Part shown: piece by piece, positions 16,852 through 25,456 of the stretch
How the letters are laid out: the number at the start of each line of letters is the position of its first letter
How positions within the stretch are numbered: position 1 is the stretch's first letter
NCBI RefSeq assembly: GCF_028288225.1
Contig: NZ_JAQBOC010000018.1
Span: 62,001 to 126,000 of the forward strand
Source of the DNA: Mucilaginibacter sp.
GTDB lineage: Bacteria; Bacteroidota; Bacteroidia; Sphingobacteriales; Sphingobacteriaceae
DNA: 64,000 nt
Direction of reading: 5' to 3'
Notes under the pieces: model-generated
Database searches by the model: none
Seen by the model: only the letters and a program-made list of their open reading frames with translations
What the model was told of the DNA's origin: nothing
Position numbers and translations under genes: made by a program

Positions 16852-17442
16852 ATGACCGGGATTATCATTCTAGCCGCAGGCATATCAGTCAGATTGGGCA
16901 CACCCAAGCAAAACCTGGTTTATGAAGGCCAAACGTTACTCCAACGAACCATAAAATCGGCATTGGCTACCGTTTGCCATCCCGTTATTGTAATGTTAGG
17001 CGGAAATGCCGGAATAATAAAGCCCACTATTGAAAACTTGCCGGTTAATATAGTTTATAATGAGAATTGGCAGGAAGGCATGTCATCTTCAATACGCCTG
17101 GGGGTAGTGCACTTGCAGAAAAACCATGTTAAAATAAATTCAGTAATATTGATGCTTTGCGACCAGCCTTTTGTTGATGCGGAGTTACTCAATCAGCTAA
17201 AATTATCAACTACTAAAAAGAGTATCGTTGTATGTGCATATAACAGAGGAATCGGCCCACCTGCCTTTTTCGATAGCCATTATTTTCCTGAACTGCTTTT
17301 ACTGCAGGGTAATGACGGTGCAAAAAATCTAATTTTAAAACATGAAACTCATATCACAACCGTCCCATTCCCGCTGGGAAATATAGATATTGATACCCTT
17401 GATGATTTTGAGCAGTTGAAGGATTTTGGCAAGGAAAATTAA
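16852..17442 (+). CDS. MocA-like molybdenum cofactor nucleotidyltransferase
   Basis: A 196-residue nucleotidyltransferase of the MobA/MocA group. It has the signature ILAAGISVRLGTPKQ at the N terminus, MLGG near residue 46 and MLCDQPFVD for metal binding. Length and pairing with XdhC favour MocA, which makes the molybdopterin cytosine dinucleotide cofactor used by xanthine-dehydrogenase-family enzymes. GMP transfer cannot be excluded. The ATG begins at the base after the xdhC stop, so the two are translationally linked. With MobA nearby, the island could supply both cofactor variants. Confidence 0.87.
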   Translation: MTGIIILAAGISVRLGTPKQNLVYEGQTLLQRTIKSALATVCHPVIVMLGGNAGIIKPTIENLPVNIVYNENWQEGMSSSIRLGVVHLQKNHVKINSVILMLCDQPFVDAELLNQLKLSTTKKSIVVCAYNRGIGPPAFFDSHYFPELLLLQGNDGAKNLILKHETHITTVPFPLGNIDIDTLDDFEQLKDFGKEN

Positions 17443-17574
17443 TCGGGTACCATATAAATCTCCGTGATCTCAGCGCATCCATAGCGTTCTCTGTGGTTAT
17501 TTTTTACCGCAAAGTTCACAGAGGATGCACAAAGACCACTGAGAGTTTTGTCCCCTTTTTAAAATCTAAGATCT

Positions 17575-18753
17575 TTATTTTACAACCGAAAACTTATAGC
17601 TCGATTGTGTTTTATAAGTCTGCCCTGGTTTCAATAAAGTTGACGGAAATGATGGCTGATTTGGCGAATCAGGAAAATGTTGTGTTTCCAGTGCGAATGA
17701 AGTACGGTACTCATCTTTTTTTCCGCCTTTCATTGCATTAAGGCCTTTCATAAAGTTACCGCTATAAAATTGCAAACCCGGCTCTTCGGTAAATATTTCC
17801 ATTTTTATACCACTTTTGTCCCCAATAATTGTAGCTATTGGTGTTGTAATATCATGTTTGTTCAGCACAAAGTTATGGTCATATCCTTTACCGTTCTTTA
17901 ATTGCTGGTTGTCATCATTTATGCGGCTGCCAATGGTTTTTGGTTTGCCGAAATCAAACGGTGTATTGGCAACTGTTTCAATTTTGCCTAAAGGGATCAA
18001 TGTAGAATCTACAGGCACGTATTTATCAGCATCAACCTGTAATGTATGATCCAATATGGTGCCGCTGCCTTCGCCATTCAAATTAAAAAATGCGTGGTTT
18101 GTTAAATTTACAACCGTTGTTTTATCTGTTGTAGCCTCATAATCACACTTAAGCGAATTATCATCAGTAAGAGAGTATGTTACTTTCACCTTTAAATTGC
18201 CGGGAAAGCCTTCTTCCATATCTTTTGACGCATAACTTAGCTCCAGGGTAGCCGGGTCAACCAGCTTTGCATCCCAAACCATTTCCTGGAAACCGTTTTT
18301 ACCACCGTGAAGCATATTGGGGGCATTATTTATAGTTGATTGGTATTCTTTTCCATCAATCTTAAACTTGCCTTTAGCAATACGGTTACCGTACCTGCCA
18401 ATGGTTGCTCCATAATAACGCTCTGTTGATTTCTGAAAACCGCCTACACTATCAAATCCCAAAACAACATCCGTTTGCTTACCATCTTTATCAGGCACTA
18501 ATATGCTTACCACCCTGCCACCATAGTTGGTTATGGCGGCTTCCATACCGTTTTTATTTTTTAAAATATACAAGTGAGTTTGTTTCCCGTTAATAGTTTT
18601 TGCGTAGGCCGCTGTATCCGGCAAAGCCGCATGTGAAGTACTGTCGGTCATAGATGTTGTTTTTTTATTGGTTGAAGATTGGTTACAGGCCGCTACAGAA
18701 AGTATGCAGACAGGTAAAATAATTGCTGAGATGTTTCTAAATACAAGATTCAT
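17575..18753 (-). CDS. galM: Aldose 1-epimerase, lipoprotein form
   Basis: A 392-residue galactose mutarotase with an N-terminal lipoprotein signal (ILSVAAC, lipid cysteine near residue 23), so it acts in the periplasm or at the outer membrane. Family residues are visible in NLTNHAFFNLNGEG, GYDHNF and the C-terminal general base in FALETQHFPDSPNQP. It interconverts sugar anomers released by glycosidases. It is the third gene of a minus-strand operon after GH43 and GH5-like genes (42 bases after the latter), which fits processing of arabinose- or galactose-containing hemicellulose. Confidence 0.93.
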   Translation of the reverse strand: MNLVFRNISAIILPVCILSVAACNQSSTNKKTTSMTDSTSHAALPDTAAYAKTINGKQTHLYILKNKNGMEAAITNYGGRVVSILVPDKDGKQTDVVLGFDSVGGFQKSTERYYGATIGRYGNRIAKGKFKIDGKEYQSTINNAPNMLHGGKNGFQEMVWDAKLVDPATLELSYASKDMEEGFPGNLKVKVTYSLTDDNSLKCDYEATTDKTTVVNLTNHAFFNLNGEGSGTILDHTLQVDADKYVPVDSTLIPLGKIETVANTPFDFGKPKTIGSRINDDNQQLKNGKGYDHNFVLNKHDITTPIATIIGDKSGIKMEIFTEEPGLQFYSGNFMKGLNAMKGGKKDEYRTSFALETQHFPDSPNQPSFPSTLLKPGQTYKTQSSYKFSVVK

Positions 18754-18795
18754 ATAGTGGCAAATTTAATAATTGGTTTTATTTAGGTTTAATGG

Positions 18796-19863
18796 TTATT
18801 TACTGTTTAATTGTTTAATCAAATCAACTTCTTCCTGCTTAAACGGCTTTCCATCTTTACGAAAAATATCATGAAACCATACTTTTGGTTCAGCGCCATC
18901 AGGCATTGGCGTGTCCCAGGCATATATGGTATTTGTTTTACCACTAACAAAACCCCAGTTTATTGCGCCCACGTTTTCTTTTTTTAGCATTGGCATTGTA
19001 TTTTCAAAAGTGCTGTTGCGCAGTCGGGCCATATATTCGGTACAGATAACCGGGCGGTTGTTCAATTTTAATAATTTCACCACGCGTTCATGCAATTCGG
19101 GCGAATCATAACAATGGTAAGTTATTACATCAGAATTTTGGATCTGTATTTTATTAAGCGTTTCCAGATTCCAGTTCCACATACCCGAGCTTACCGGCTG
19201 ATCGGGGTTTGCAGCGTGTGCCCAGGCAAACACTTTTGGTAAAAGCCTTGATGATATTTTGTTTTTATCGCCATTGCCGGGTTCATTATATAAATCCCAT
19301 AACAAAATGCGCTTATCATGTTTAAAGGATCTTAATATATCATCAACATAGGCTTTTAGTTCCAAAAAGTCAGCAGGTTTATTTAGCGGCTTTCCCGGAT
19401 CCTGCATCCAGCCTGAATTATGGATGCCCGGCTTTGGTTCAGGTTGTTTGCCTGGTTTGGCGTTTGGGTTCCAGCAGTCGTCAAAAAACACAAAAATGGT
19501 TTGGATCTGGTGCTTGTCAGCGATAGCTAGATATTTATTCATCCTTGATTTAAACCCCTTGGGGTCTTCCTTCCAGGCAACGCTGTGCAAAAACACCCGC
19601 ATGGCATTAAATCCAATACCTTCTGCATATCCTAACTCGCGATCGATTGTTTCAGGGTCAAAAGTATCTGCCTGCCACATTTCTAACTGGTTAATGGCAG
19701 TGCTTGGGGAAAAATTAGCACCATTTATCCACTTATGCTGTGCATACCAGGCGTTTGCTTTTTCGGCAGACCATACACCAGTTGCAATTGTTTTTTGTGC
19801 GATAAGTGTGGATGATGTAAATGTTAACAGTATCCCGAGTGCAAATAGACTTTTAAATCTCAT
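18796..19863 (-). CDS. Exported GH5-like glycoside hydrolase (cellulase/xylanase superfamily)
   Basis: A 355-residue secreted enzyme with signal peptide (cleavage near TLIAQ). It has a TIM-barrel layout with the acid/base glutamate in LLWDLYNEPGNGD and the nucleophile glutamate in PVICTEYMAR, as in clan GH-A. The N-terminal WINGANFSPSTAINQLEMWQ is characteristic of a Bacteroidota group often labelled 1,4-beta-xylanase. The substrate is probably a plant hemicellulose, judged from the GH43 gene 22 bases upstream. I cannot name the GH5 subfamily. Confidence 0.85.
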   Translation of the reverse strand: MRFKSLFALGILLTFTSSTLIAQKTIATGVWSAEKANAWYAQHKWINGANFSPSTAINQLEMWQADTFDPETIDRELGYAEGIGFNAMRVFLHSVAWKEDPKGFKSRMNKYLAIADKHQIQTIFVFFDDCWNPNAKPGKQPEPKPGIHNSGWMQDPGKPLNKPADFLELKAYVDDILRSFKHDKRILLWDLYNEPGNGDKNKISSRLLPKVFAWAHAANPDQPVSSGMWNWNLETLNKIQIQNSDVITYHCYDSPELHERVVKLLKLNNRPVICTEYMARLRNSTFENTMPMLKKENVGAINWGFVSGKTNTIYAWDTPMPDGAEPKVWFHDIFRKDGKPFKQEEVDLIKQLNSK

Positions 19864-19885
19864 ATGTATAATTGTTTATTATTCA

Positions 19886-20926
19886 TTATTGGGATGGTAT
19901 CTTTAAATAAACACCTTCCTTAACAGGAATTCCAAAATCTGGTGTCCCATCTTTTTTCCATGTAAATCGCTGCATTCTTGGCGACCGTTCTTTACCGCAG
20001 CCCTGTCCGGGTTGTGAATTGGCATGATACAAGATCCAATCCTCTCTCCCGTCCGGCGACTTAAAAAATGAATTATGACCCGGCGCATACACCGCATTTT
20101 GCGGCGATTGTTTAAAAACAGGAACATTGGATTTTGTCCATGAAGCAGAATCCAGCAGGTTTTTATTTGTTGACGTGCTAAGCATTCCCAGGGCATAATA
20201 ATCTGTCCAACACCCGCTGGCTGAATAAACTAAAAACAATTTGTCTTTATGCTTTAAAATCTCCGGCCCCTCGTTTACATTTACGTGCGGTGGGTTGCTG
20301 TTAGCGCCCAAATCACCGTACTTTTCCCAATCGTAAACCGGGCTTGAGATTTTTACGCGTTTGCTGCCAATTGTCCATGGATTTTTTAGCTGCGCGATAT
20401 AAATATTTTGCTGACCATTTTCATCACCTTCCCAGCCGGCCCATATTAAATACAGCCTTCCTTTATTTTCAAATACCGAAGCGTCAATAGCCCATTTATC
20501 CGTTGGGTCTGTCAGCTTACCTTTAAAACTCCATTCGCCCTGTAAAGGATCGGCTGATGAATTTTCCAGCACATACAACCTGTGGTTATTGTTATTACCA
20601 TCGTCAGCAGCAAAATACATATACCATTTATTATTGATAAAATGCAATTCTGGTGCCCAAAGCTCCTTTGAGTATGATGTATTAGGTGGTGGCATCCAAA
20701 CTATTTTGTTTTGTGCTGATTTCAGATCGGCTATGTTTTTGGTTTTGTATAAAATAAGCCTGTCGCCCATTGAATTGGTGTAGTAATAATAACCGGCATG
20801 ATAAATAACCCATGGATCAGCGCCTGAAGGCAATAACGGGTTAGTAAACTCTTTTTTAGCAACAGGTTGAGCCAATACAGAATTAAAAAGTAAAACTGTT
20901 AAAAATACATTTAAAAGTTGTTTCAT
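19886..20926 (-). CDS. GH43-family glycosidase
   Basis: A five-bladed beta-propeller glycosidase of 346 residues with signal peptide (FNSVLAQ). The three acidic residues of GH43 are visible: the base aspartate in LLPSGADPWVIY, the modulating aspartate in KWAIDASVF, and the acid glutamate in VNEGPEI. The family covers alpha-L-arabinofuranosidases, beta-xylosidases and arabinanases. Here an arabinofuranosidase is most likely, unproven. The start is the ATG at 20926 (MKQLLN), because the in-frame TTG upstream adds residues before a good signal peptide. It leads the operon GH43 / GH5-like / galM. Confidence 0.88.
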   Translation of the reverse strand: MKQLLNVFLTVLLFNSVLAQPVAKKEFTNPLLPSGADPWVIYHAGYYYYTNSMGDRLILYKTKNIADLKSAQNKIVWMPPPNTSYSKELWAPELHFINNKWYMYFAADDGNNNNHRLYVLENSSADPLQGEWSFKGKLTDPTDKWAIDASVFENKGRLYLIWAGWEGDENGQQNIYIAQLKNPWTIGSKRVKISSPVYDWEKYGDLGANSNPPHVNVNEGPEILKHKDKLFLVYSASGCWTDYYALGMLSTSTNKNLLDSASWTKSNVPVFKQSPQNAVYAPGHNSFFKSPDGREDWILYHANSQPGQGCGKERSPRMQRFTWKKDGTPDFGIPVKEGVYLKIPSQ

Positions 20927-21025
20927 AAATATAACCAAGTGCTATAATTTGGTCTTGAAATTTAGGGTTTGAGATTTAAAGGTAGTTTTTATTTTTTAAA
21001 ACGCGATAAATTTTGAATTTTCTGC

Positions 21026-21895
21026 TTAAAACCCCAACTCACCAAGTTCAACTACTGCCGTATCGCAGATGTAAGTTGGCACAATTCCCGTTGATGTTAT
21101 CCTGTTTTCAGCGTCCTTTGGCAGCGTATTGCCCGAGAGTACGAGTACCGTATCCAAACCAAATTTATTGCCGCCTAAAATATCGGTTTGCAGTGTATCC
21201 CCTACCATTACTATCTGCTTTTTGTTTATCGAGCGGTACTCGCGGATCAGGTCATAAGCGAACATAAACATTTGTGAATCCGGCTTACCAAACCTGATAA
21301 ATTGTTTACCTATTATACTTTCTATCATGGCCGCAATACCGCCTATTGCAATACCAACGTCGCTTAATGATACCGGATAGGCCCTGTCAGTATTGGCAAC
21401 TATTACGGGGATTGTTCTTTTGCGCAGGATGTTAACTGTTTTATTCAGGTCATCGCACCAGTTAAAACCCTCATCGTCTAAAAAAACCATAGCGTTAACT
21501 TTATCAATATTATCCATGTTAATTTCATTAACCGGTAAGGTGTGCAAGCCGGAGCTGTCAATATAATGGGAGGATTCAGGGGTTCCTAAAAATGCAACAA
21601 TTCCATCATCAACTTTAAGGTCCAGGTATTCTTTGGTAAGCATCCCTGACGAAATAATGCGATCATGAGTAATATGTTTTAGACCACTCCTGTGATAGCT
21701 TTCGGCCAGTTGTACCGGGCTTCGCGAGGCATCATTGGTAACAATGTAATATTCTTTTCCCTGCGCTTCAAGGTATTCAAATGTTTTTTGAATACCCGGC
21801 ACCAATCCCTGGTAGGTTTTAATTACACCAAATGCGTCAAAAAATATTATCTCGTACTTATCAATTATGGATTTAAAGTTTTCAATGCGTTTCAT
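21026..21895 (-). CDS. HAD-superfamily IIA hydrolase
   Basis: A 289-residue cytoplasmic phosphatase of the NagD-like HAD IIA group. Motif I reads FFDAFGVIKT, with the second acidic residue replaced by phenylalanine, as in the TIGR01459-type subfamily (DxWGV). Motif II is IVTNDASRSP, and motif IV is MVGDTLQTDILGGNKFG. The substrate is unknown; members act on small sugar or nucleotide phosphates. It is followed upstream by the kinase-like gene on the same strand, but a 166-base repeat-rich gap lies between, so co-transcription is uncertain. Confidence 0.85.
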   Translation of the reverse strand: MKRIENFKSIIDKYEIIFFDAFGVIKTYQGLVPGIQKTFEYLEAQGKEYYIVTNDASRSPVQLAESYHRSGLKHITHDRIISSGMLTKEYLDLKVDDGIVAFLGTPESSHYIDSSGLHTLPVNEINMDNIDKVNAMVFLDDEGFNWCDDLNKTVNILRKRTIPVIVANTDRAYPVSLSDVGIAIGGIAAMIESIIGKQFIRFGKPDSQMFMFAYDLIREYRSINKKQIVMVGDTLQTDILGGNKFGLDTVLVLSGNTLPKDAENRITSTGIVPTYICDTAVVELGELGF

Positions 21896-21904
21896 GTGAG
21901 TTTT

Positions 21905-22058
21905 GGTTGATTAAGTTAGATTGGGTTGACTATGTTGATTGAGTTACAAGGATTGCATTGAGTAAACTAATTAAATTCTTTTTCTTTCGGACTTCCGGAC
22001 TTTGCTGACTTTCTGGCTAACTCAATCAACCACTCTCTCAATCAACTTAATCAACTAA
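21905..22058. repeat. Intergenic inverted repeat of TTGATTAAG-type words
   Basis: Left arm 21905-21945 (GGTTGATTAAGTTAGATTGG and further variants) and right arm 22019-22058 (CTCAATCAAC, CAATCAACTTAATCAAC) are complementary. The right arm shares a CAACCACTCTC core with the repeat at 830-931. The loop is about 73 bases with no coding potential. Confidence 0.7.
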
Positions 22059-22061
22059 TTA

Positions 22062-23162
22062 CTACAGCCCCAGCGCTTCAATTATCTTCTCTGCATCAAA
22101 ATCTCTGTCGACTGATGGCAAATAGATCTCAAATGCTTCGGATTGCAATTTTGTGGCGTATTGCTCATTAAAAAAGTACTTGCCATCTTTAATCACGTAA
22201 TTTAATATAAAAAAGCGATAAGCTTCTTTTAAAAACCGGATCTCATCAGCGGTTATGGGATTTATTTTATGATACTCTTTTAAAAACAGGATAAACCTGT
22301 CTTCCATCATGGTTGTGATCACATAGCTGAATACGGTACGGTCGCCCCTGTCTGAGCATACCCGGCTAAAAAAGTAAAAATCAAGGATCCGGTAGCTCAT
22401 CCGGAACCAGTCGTAATCCCATCGGGAATAGAGTTCAAGGTCAGGGGTTACCGAAAAATTCCCAATGTTCCAGTCAATGAAAACAGGAATGATCTCAAAT
22501 GAGCTCATATTATATTTCGACCTGTTTTTGAGGAACAGATCACAATGGTATTTCAGGAAATCAACCTGCATAGCCGAGCCAAACTGTTTTTCATTGGTTT
22601 CTAACTCCTTCTGCAATAAAAAAATATCGGTCCTGAGGGTTTTTGATGATTTTGGTAATACATTTTTTGCCCTTGAACAGGCTTTATGAAAACGCCCTAC
22701 CTGCTGACCAAGTTTTATGATATGATGTTCTTCCAACCGCCTCGGCAAACGCTCCAATATGCGGGTTGGATTATAGAACACCACCCAGGCATCGGTTTTA
22801 CCCTGCTTATACCGATAGATGTAAACCCTGTTGTTTTTTAATAACGATTTTGCCAGCAGGTTTTCAAACGGGTAAAGCAGGTTGTTTGATAAACTATGGA
22901 TAATGCGGTGATCTTCCTTAAAATGCTCGTATTTACCAAAGTATGATAGCTTGGCAATAATAATATCATCATCATGAAACGTGATCCGAAACACATGGTT
23001 TGTTGAAACCATTGCGCTGATATCCTCAATTTCTTTTATAGATTTTGATGCATCATAGCCTTCCCAGGCTTTCTGCAGGATAAAGTTATAATCAAGTTTT
23101 GTAAGTGCCTTTGCTTTTGATTTAATAGGTTGCTCAAGCTCGGCAATATGTATAGTCGTCAA
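22062..23162 (-). CDS. Aminoglycoside-phosphotransferase-fold kinase of unknown substrate
   Basis: A 366-residue soluble protein with the outline of the APH/choline-kinase fold. The ATP-binding N lobe has IAKLSYF with a possible lysine. The catalytic-loop equivalent is FIDWNIGNFSV, where the usual HxDxxxxN histidine is replaced. The metal-binding aspartate is in SRWDYDWFRM. Substrate is unknown, and homoserine-kinase-like and sugar kinases share this fold. The start is a TTG at 23162, since an in-frame stop lies a few codons upstream and no ATG precedes the conserved region. It lies next to a PuuA-like ligase gene, separated by a decayed element. Confidence 0.65.
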   Translation of the reverse strand: MTTIHIAELEQPIKSKAKALTKLDYNFILQKAWEGYDASKSIKEIEDISAMVSTNHVFRITFHDDDIIIAKLSYFGKYEHFKEDHRIIHSLSNNLLYPFENLLAKSLLKNNRVYIYRYKQGKTDAWVVFYNPTRILERLPRRLEEHHIIKLGQQVGRFHKACSRAKNVLPKSSKTLRTDIFLLQKELETNEKQFGSAMQVDFLKYHCDLFLKNRSKYNMSSFEIIPVFIDWNIGNFSVTPDLELYSRWDYDWFRMSYRILDFYFFSRVCSDRGDRTVFSYVITTMMEDRFILFLKEYHKINPITADEIRFLKEAYRFFILNYVIKDGKYFFNEQYATKLQSEAFEIYLPSVDRDFDAEKIIEALGL

Positions 23163-23185
23163 TGTATTTTTTATTTAATTATTAT

Positions 23186-23437
23186 ATTATCTGAACCGGG
23201 ATTAAGCGGATTAACAGATTTTTCGGATGATTTTAGGGTTTGTATTTTTTATTCAACAGCCTTTTAAATGCAAGCGATTTACTTCCAAAGTTCAAAAGTA
23301 AGCCAATTTCCATATTATATGCTTCTAAATAATTAATACCTTATGCTAATTCAATGACATTAAAAATAAACTGTTTATGAACACTTTACTCATTATCCGA
23401 TTAATCCATAAAATCCCTTAATCCCGATTCAGATAAT
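23186..23437. mobile_element. Inverted-repeat unit enclosing a decayed GxxExxY gene
   Basis: The left arm (23186-23232) and right arm (23391-23437) are imperfect inverted copies. The outer part ATTATCTGAAYCGGGATT is nearly perfect and the inner parts share GGATTAA and TCGGATRAT words. Between them lies the remnant of a GxxExxY gene. The right arm overlaps the last codons and TGA of the PuuA-like ligase gene, so the unit has become part of that gene's end. There is no transposase and no certain target duplication, so mobility is an inference. Confidence 0.5.
23233..23385 (-). pseudogene. C-terminal remnant of a GxxExxY-family protein
   Basis: On the minus strand the sequence reads NVIELA, a stop, then GINYLEAYN and EIGLLLNFGSKSLAFKR, ending in a natural stop at 23233. 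The GLLxNFGxKxLxFKR end is the typical C terminus of GxxExxY proteins, small proteins of unknown function related to PD-(D/E)XK folds. About two thirds of a normal gene is missing, and an in-frame stop breaks the rest. It is enclosed by the inverted repeat at 23186-23437. Confidence 0.7.
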
Positions 23438-24787
23438 CTCAAAATACCGCTTCAACTCCCAATCAGTTACACTTTTACCAAACTGGCGGCATTCCCATAT
23501 ACGGGTATTTGTAAAATGGTCAACAAACGCTTCGCCAAATAATTCTTTTGCAATAGCAGATTCCTTCATAATCATTGTTGCATCGTAAAGGTTTGAAGAA
23601 AGGCTGCCATTCCTTTTATCCTGGTAACCATTACCAACTGTTGCCGGAATATTTAAAGGCAATTTATTTTTTATACCATATAAGCCGGATGCCAAAGCTG
23701 CAGCCATAGCAAGATAAGGGTTTGTATCTGATCCGGGGATGCGTGTTTCCAGGCGGGTATAATTTTCTGATGTGTGAATAACCCTCAGTGCCGTTGTGCG
23801 GTTATCAATACCCCATGTAACTGTAGTAGGTGCCCAGGCACCCTCCACCAAACGTTTGTAACTGTTTATTGTTGGTGCAAACATGGGCAAGATCCGCGGC
23901 AGACAATGCAGTTGCCCTGCAAGATAATGCTTATGTAAGTCGCTCATATTATATTCATCATCAGCACTATAAAAAAGATTTTTTGATTGATCTTTAGTCC
24001 ACAAGCTTTGGTGAATGTGGCCGCTGCAACCCGGGAGATTTTCGTTCCATTTGGCCATAAAGCTTGCCATAATGCCATGTTTATTGGCTATCTCTTTTAC
24101 CGCAGTTTTAAATAAAACCGCTTTATCGGCAGCTTCCACAACATGATCGTGTAAGATAGCGGCCTCATATACTCCCGGACCAGTTTCGGTATGCAAGCCT
24201 TCCAGGGGTATATTAAACTGAAGGAGCAGATCAAACAGGTCATTATAAAACTGATCGTTTAACGAAGTGCGTAATATAGAATAGCCAAACATGCCCGGTG
24301 TAAGGCTGCCCATGTTGGTAAAGCTTTTATCCTTTAATGTTTGCGCCGTTTCCCTAAAGTTAAACCACTCAAACTCTTGTGCAAATTCCGGGTGATATCC
24401 CAGGTCTTCGCACTGTTTAGCAATCCGTTTTAACAGGCTGCGTCCGCAAGCGGGCAGATCGTTTCCATCAGCCTTGCTAAAATCACCCAAAAAGAAAGGG
24501 ATATTTTCGTCCCATGGCACGGTTCTGAAAGTAGACAGATCAATCCGGCACATCTGATCAGGGTAGCCGGTGTGCCAGCCGGTAAGCTTCACATTATCAT
24601 AGCAGGCATCACTGCTATCCCATCCCCAAACAACATCGCAAAAACCAAAGCCATCCTCCAGGCCATCAACAAACTTTTTTGGGTGGATAACTTTACCCCG
24701 CAAAATACCGTCAATATCGGCAAAAGCGAATTTTATCTTTTTTATATCATTTTCCTTAAGGTAGGATTTGATCTGATCTTCATTCAT
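23429..24787 (-). CDS. Glutamine synthetase family ligase (PuuA-like)
   Basis: A 452-residue cytoplasmic ATP-dependent ligase of the GlnA superfamily. Active-site elements are HTETGPGVYEAA with metal-binding glutamates, SGHIHQSLW, WAPTTVTWGIDNRTTALRV and ETRIPGSDTNPYLAMAAAL. The N-terminal beta-grasp domain is FAFADIDGILRGKVI. The sequence type matches gamma-glutamylpolyamine/amine ligases rather than housekeeping glutamine synthetase, and a separate GSII gene is only 0.7 kb away. The start is the ATG at 24787; an upstream TTG adds non-conserved residues. The 3' end lies inside an inverted repeat arm. Confidence 0.82.
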   Translation of the reverse strand: MNEDQIKSYLKENDIKKIKFAFADIDGILRGKVIHPKKFVDGLEDGFGFCDVVWGWDSSDACYDNVKLTGWHTGYPDQMCRIDLSTFRTVPWDENIPFFLGDFSKADGNDLPACGRSLLKRIAKQCEDLGYHPEFAQEFEWFNFRETAQTLKDKSFTNMGSLTPGMFGYSILRTSLNDQFYNDLFDLLLQFNIPLEGLHTETGPGVYEAAILHDHVVEAADKAVLFKTAVKEIANKHGIMASFMAKWNENLPGCSGHIHQSLWTKDQSKNLFYSADDEYNMSDLHKHYLAGQLHCLPRILPMFAPTINSYKRLVEGAWAPTTVTWGIDNRTTALRVIHTSENYTRLETRIPGSDTNPYLAMAAALASGLYGIKNKLPLNIPATVGNGYQDKRNGSLSSNLYDATMIMKESAIAKELFGEAFVDHFTNTRIWECRQFGKSVTDWELKRYFEII

Positions 24788-24889
24788 AACGTAGAATAAT
24801 TGACGGAGCAATTTAAGCAAGATAAACGTAATGCGTTAAACAATAAAAAAATGTTTGTAGGGCAGATAGGTAATGCGCTGCGTCTCTAT

Positions 24890-24897
24890 TACATTTG
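24890..24897 (+). promoter_or_regulatory. Bacteroidota -7 promoter box of the cyclotransferase-like gene
   Basis: TACATTTG matches TAnnTTTG exactly and ends 9 bases before the ATG at 24907, predicting a very short leader. Confidence 0.5.
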
Positions 24898-24906
24898 TTA
24901 TTAACA

Positions 24907-25296
24907 ATGGCAAAAACCAATCCATATTTATTCGTTTACGGCACCCTGTTAAATAAGCAGAATGAGTTTGGCGCATACTTAAATGCCATGTGTTGTTTTT
25001 ATGCTGATGGAAAGTTTAAAGGCCTGCTTTATGATATTGGGGAATATCCGGGAGCCATATCAGATGCAATAAATTATGTCTATGGTAAAATATTAGTGGT
25101 TAACAATCCGGACGAGGTGTTGGAACGATTAGATGACTATGAAGGTTTCGGGCCAGATCAACAGCAGCCAAATTTATTTACCAGAAAGCTTATAACTGCT
25201 GAAACGGATAAGGAACCAGTTGAGTGCTGGGTGTATTTATATAATTTACCTATTGATGGATTAAGATTGATTAAATCCGGCAAGTATTTATCGTAA
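24907..25296 (+). CDS. Gamma-glutamylcyclotransferase (AIG2-like) family protein
   Basis: A 129-residue cytoplasmic protein of the GGCT/AIG2 fold. It has the binding loop LFVYGTLLNK at the N terminus, GEYPGA in the middle and LERLDDYEGFG, which contains the expected catalytic glutamate. Members release 5-oxoproline from gamma-glutamyl amines or amino acids. Here it is divergent from a PuuA-like ligase, which makes a role in gamma-glutamyl-amine metabolism plausible, though not shown. The ATG at 24907 is preferred over a TTG twelve bases earlier because of the promoter box. Confidence 0.82.
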   Translation: MAKTNPYLFVYGTLLNKQNEFGAYLNAMCCFYADGKFKGLLYDIGEYPGAISDAINYVYGKILVVNNPDEVLERLDDYEGFGPDQQQPNLFTRKLITAETDKEPVECWVYLYNLPIDGLRLIKSGKYLS

Positions 25297-25361
25297 GTCT
25301 GGTTTGTTGACAGTTCATAGTTCAGAAAAAATCAGAGGCGTAGCCTCGGCCAATCTTGTAG

Positions 25362-25381
25362 CAACGGATTTTAATCCGTTG
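25362..25381. repeat. Short perfect hairpin
   Basis: CAACGGATT (25362-25370) and AATCCGTTG (25373-25381) form a perfect stem with a two-base gap, in the gap between the convergent cyclotransferase-like and glutamine synthetase genes. A GAGGC/GCCTC hairpin lies just before it. No T-run follows on the plus strand, so a terminator role is doubtful. Confidence 0.5.
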
Positions 25382-25395
25382 AAATGGAAAAATGC

Positions 25396-25430
25396 AAAAA
25401 AAATCCCCCGGCGTTTTAAAGCCAGGGGAT
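25396..25430 (-). terminator. Rho-independent terminator of glnA
   Basis: On the minus strand GCC-rich arms 25421-25430 and 25403-25412 form a stem with one mismatch, followed by a run of eight T. It lies 27 bases after the glutamine synthetase stop. Confidence 0.8.
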
Positions 25431-25456
25431 AGGAACATATTAGTTTAGTTAGGAAA

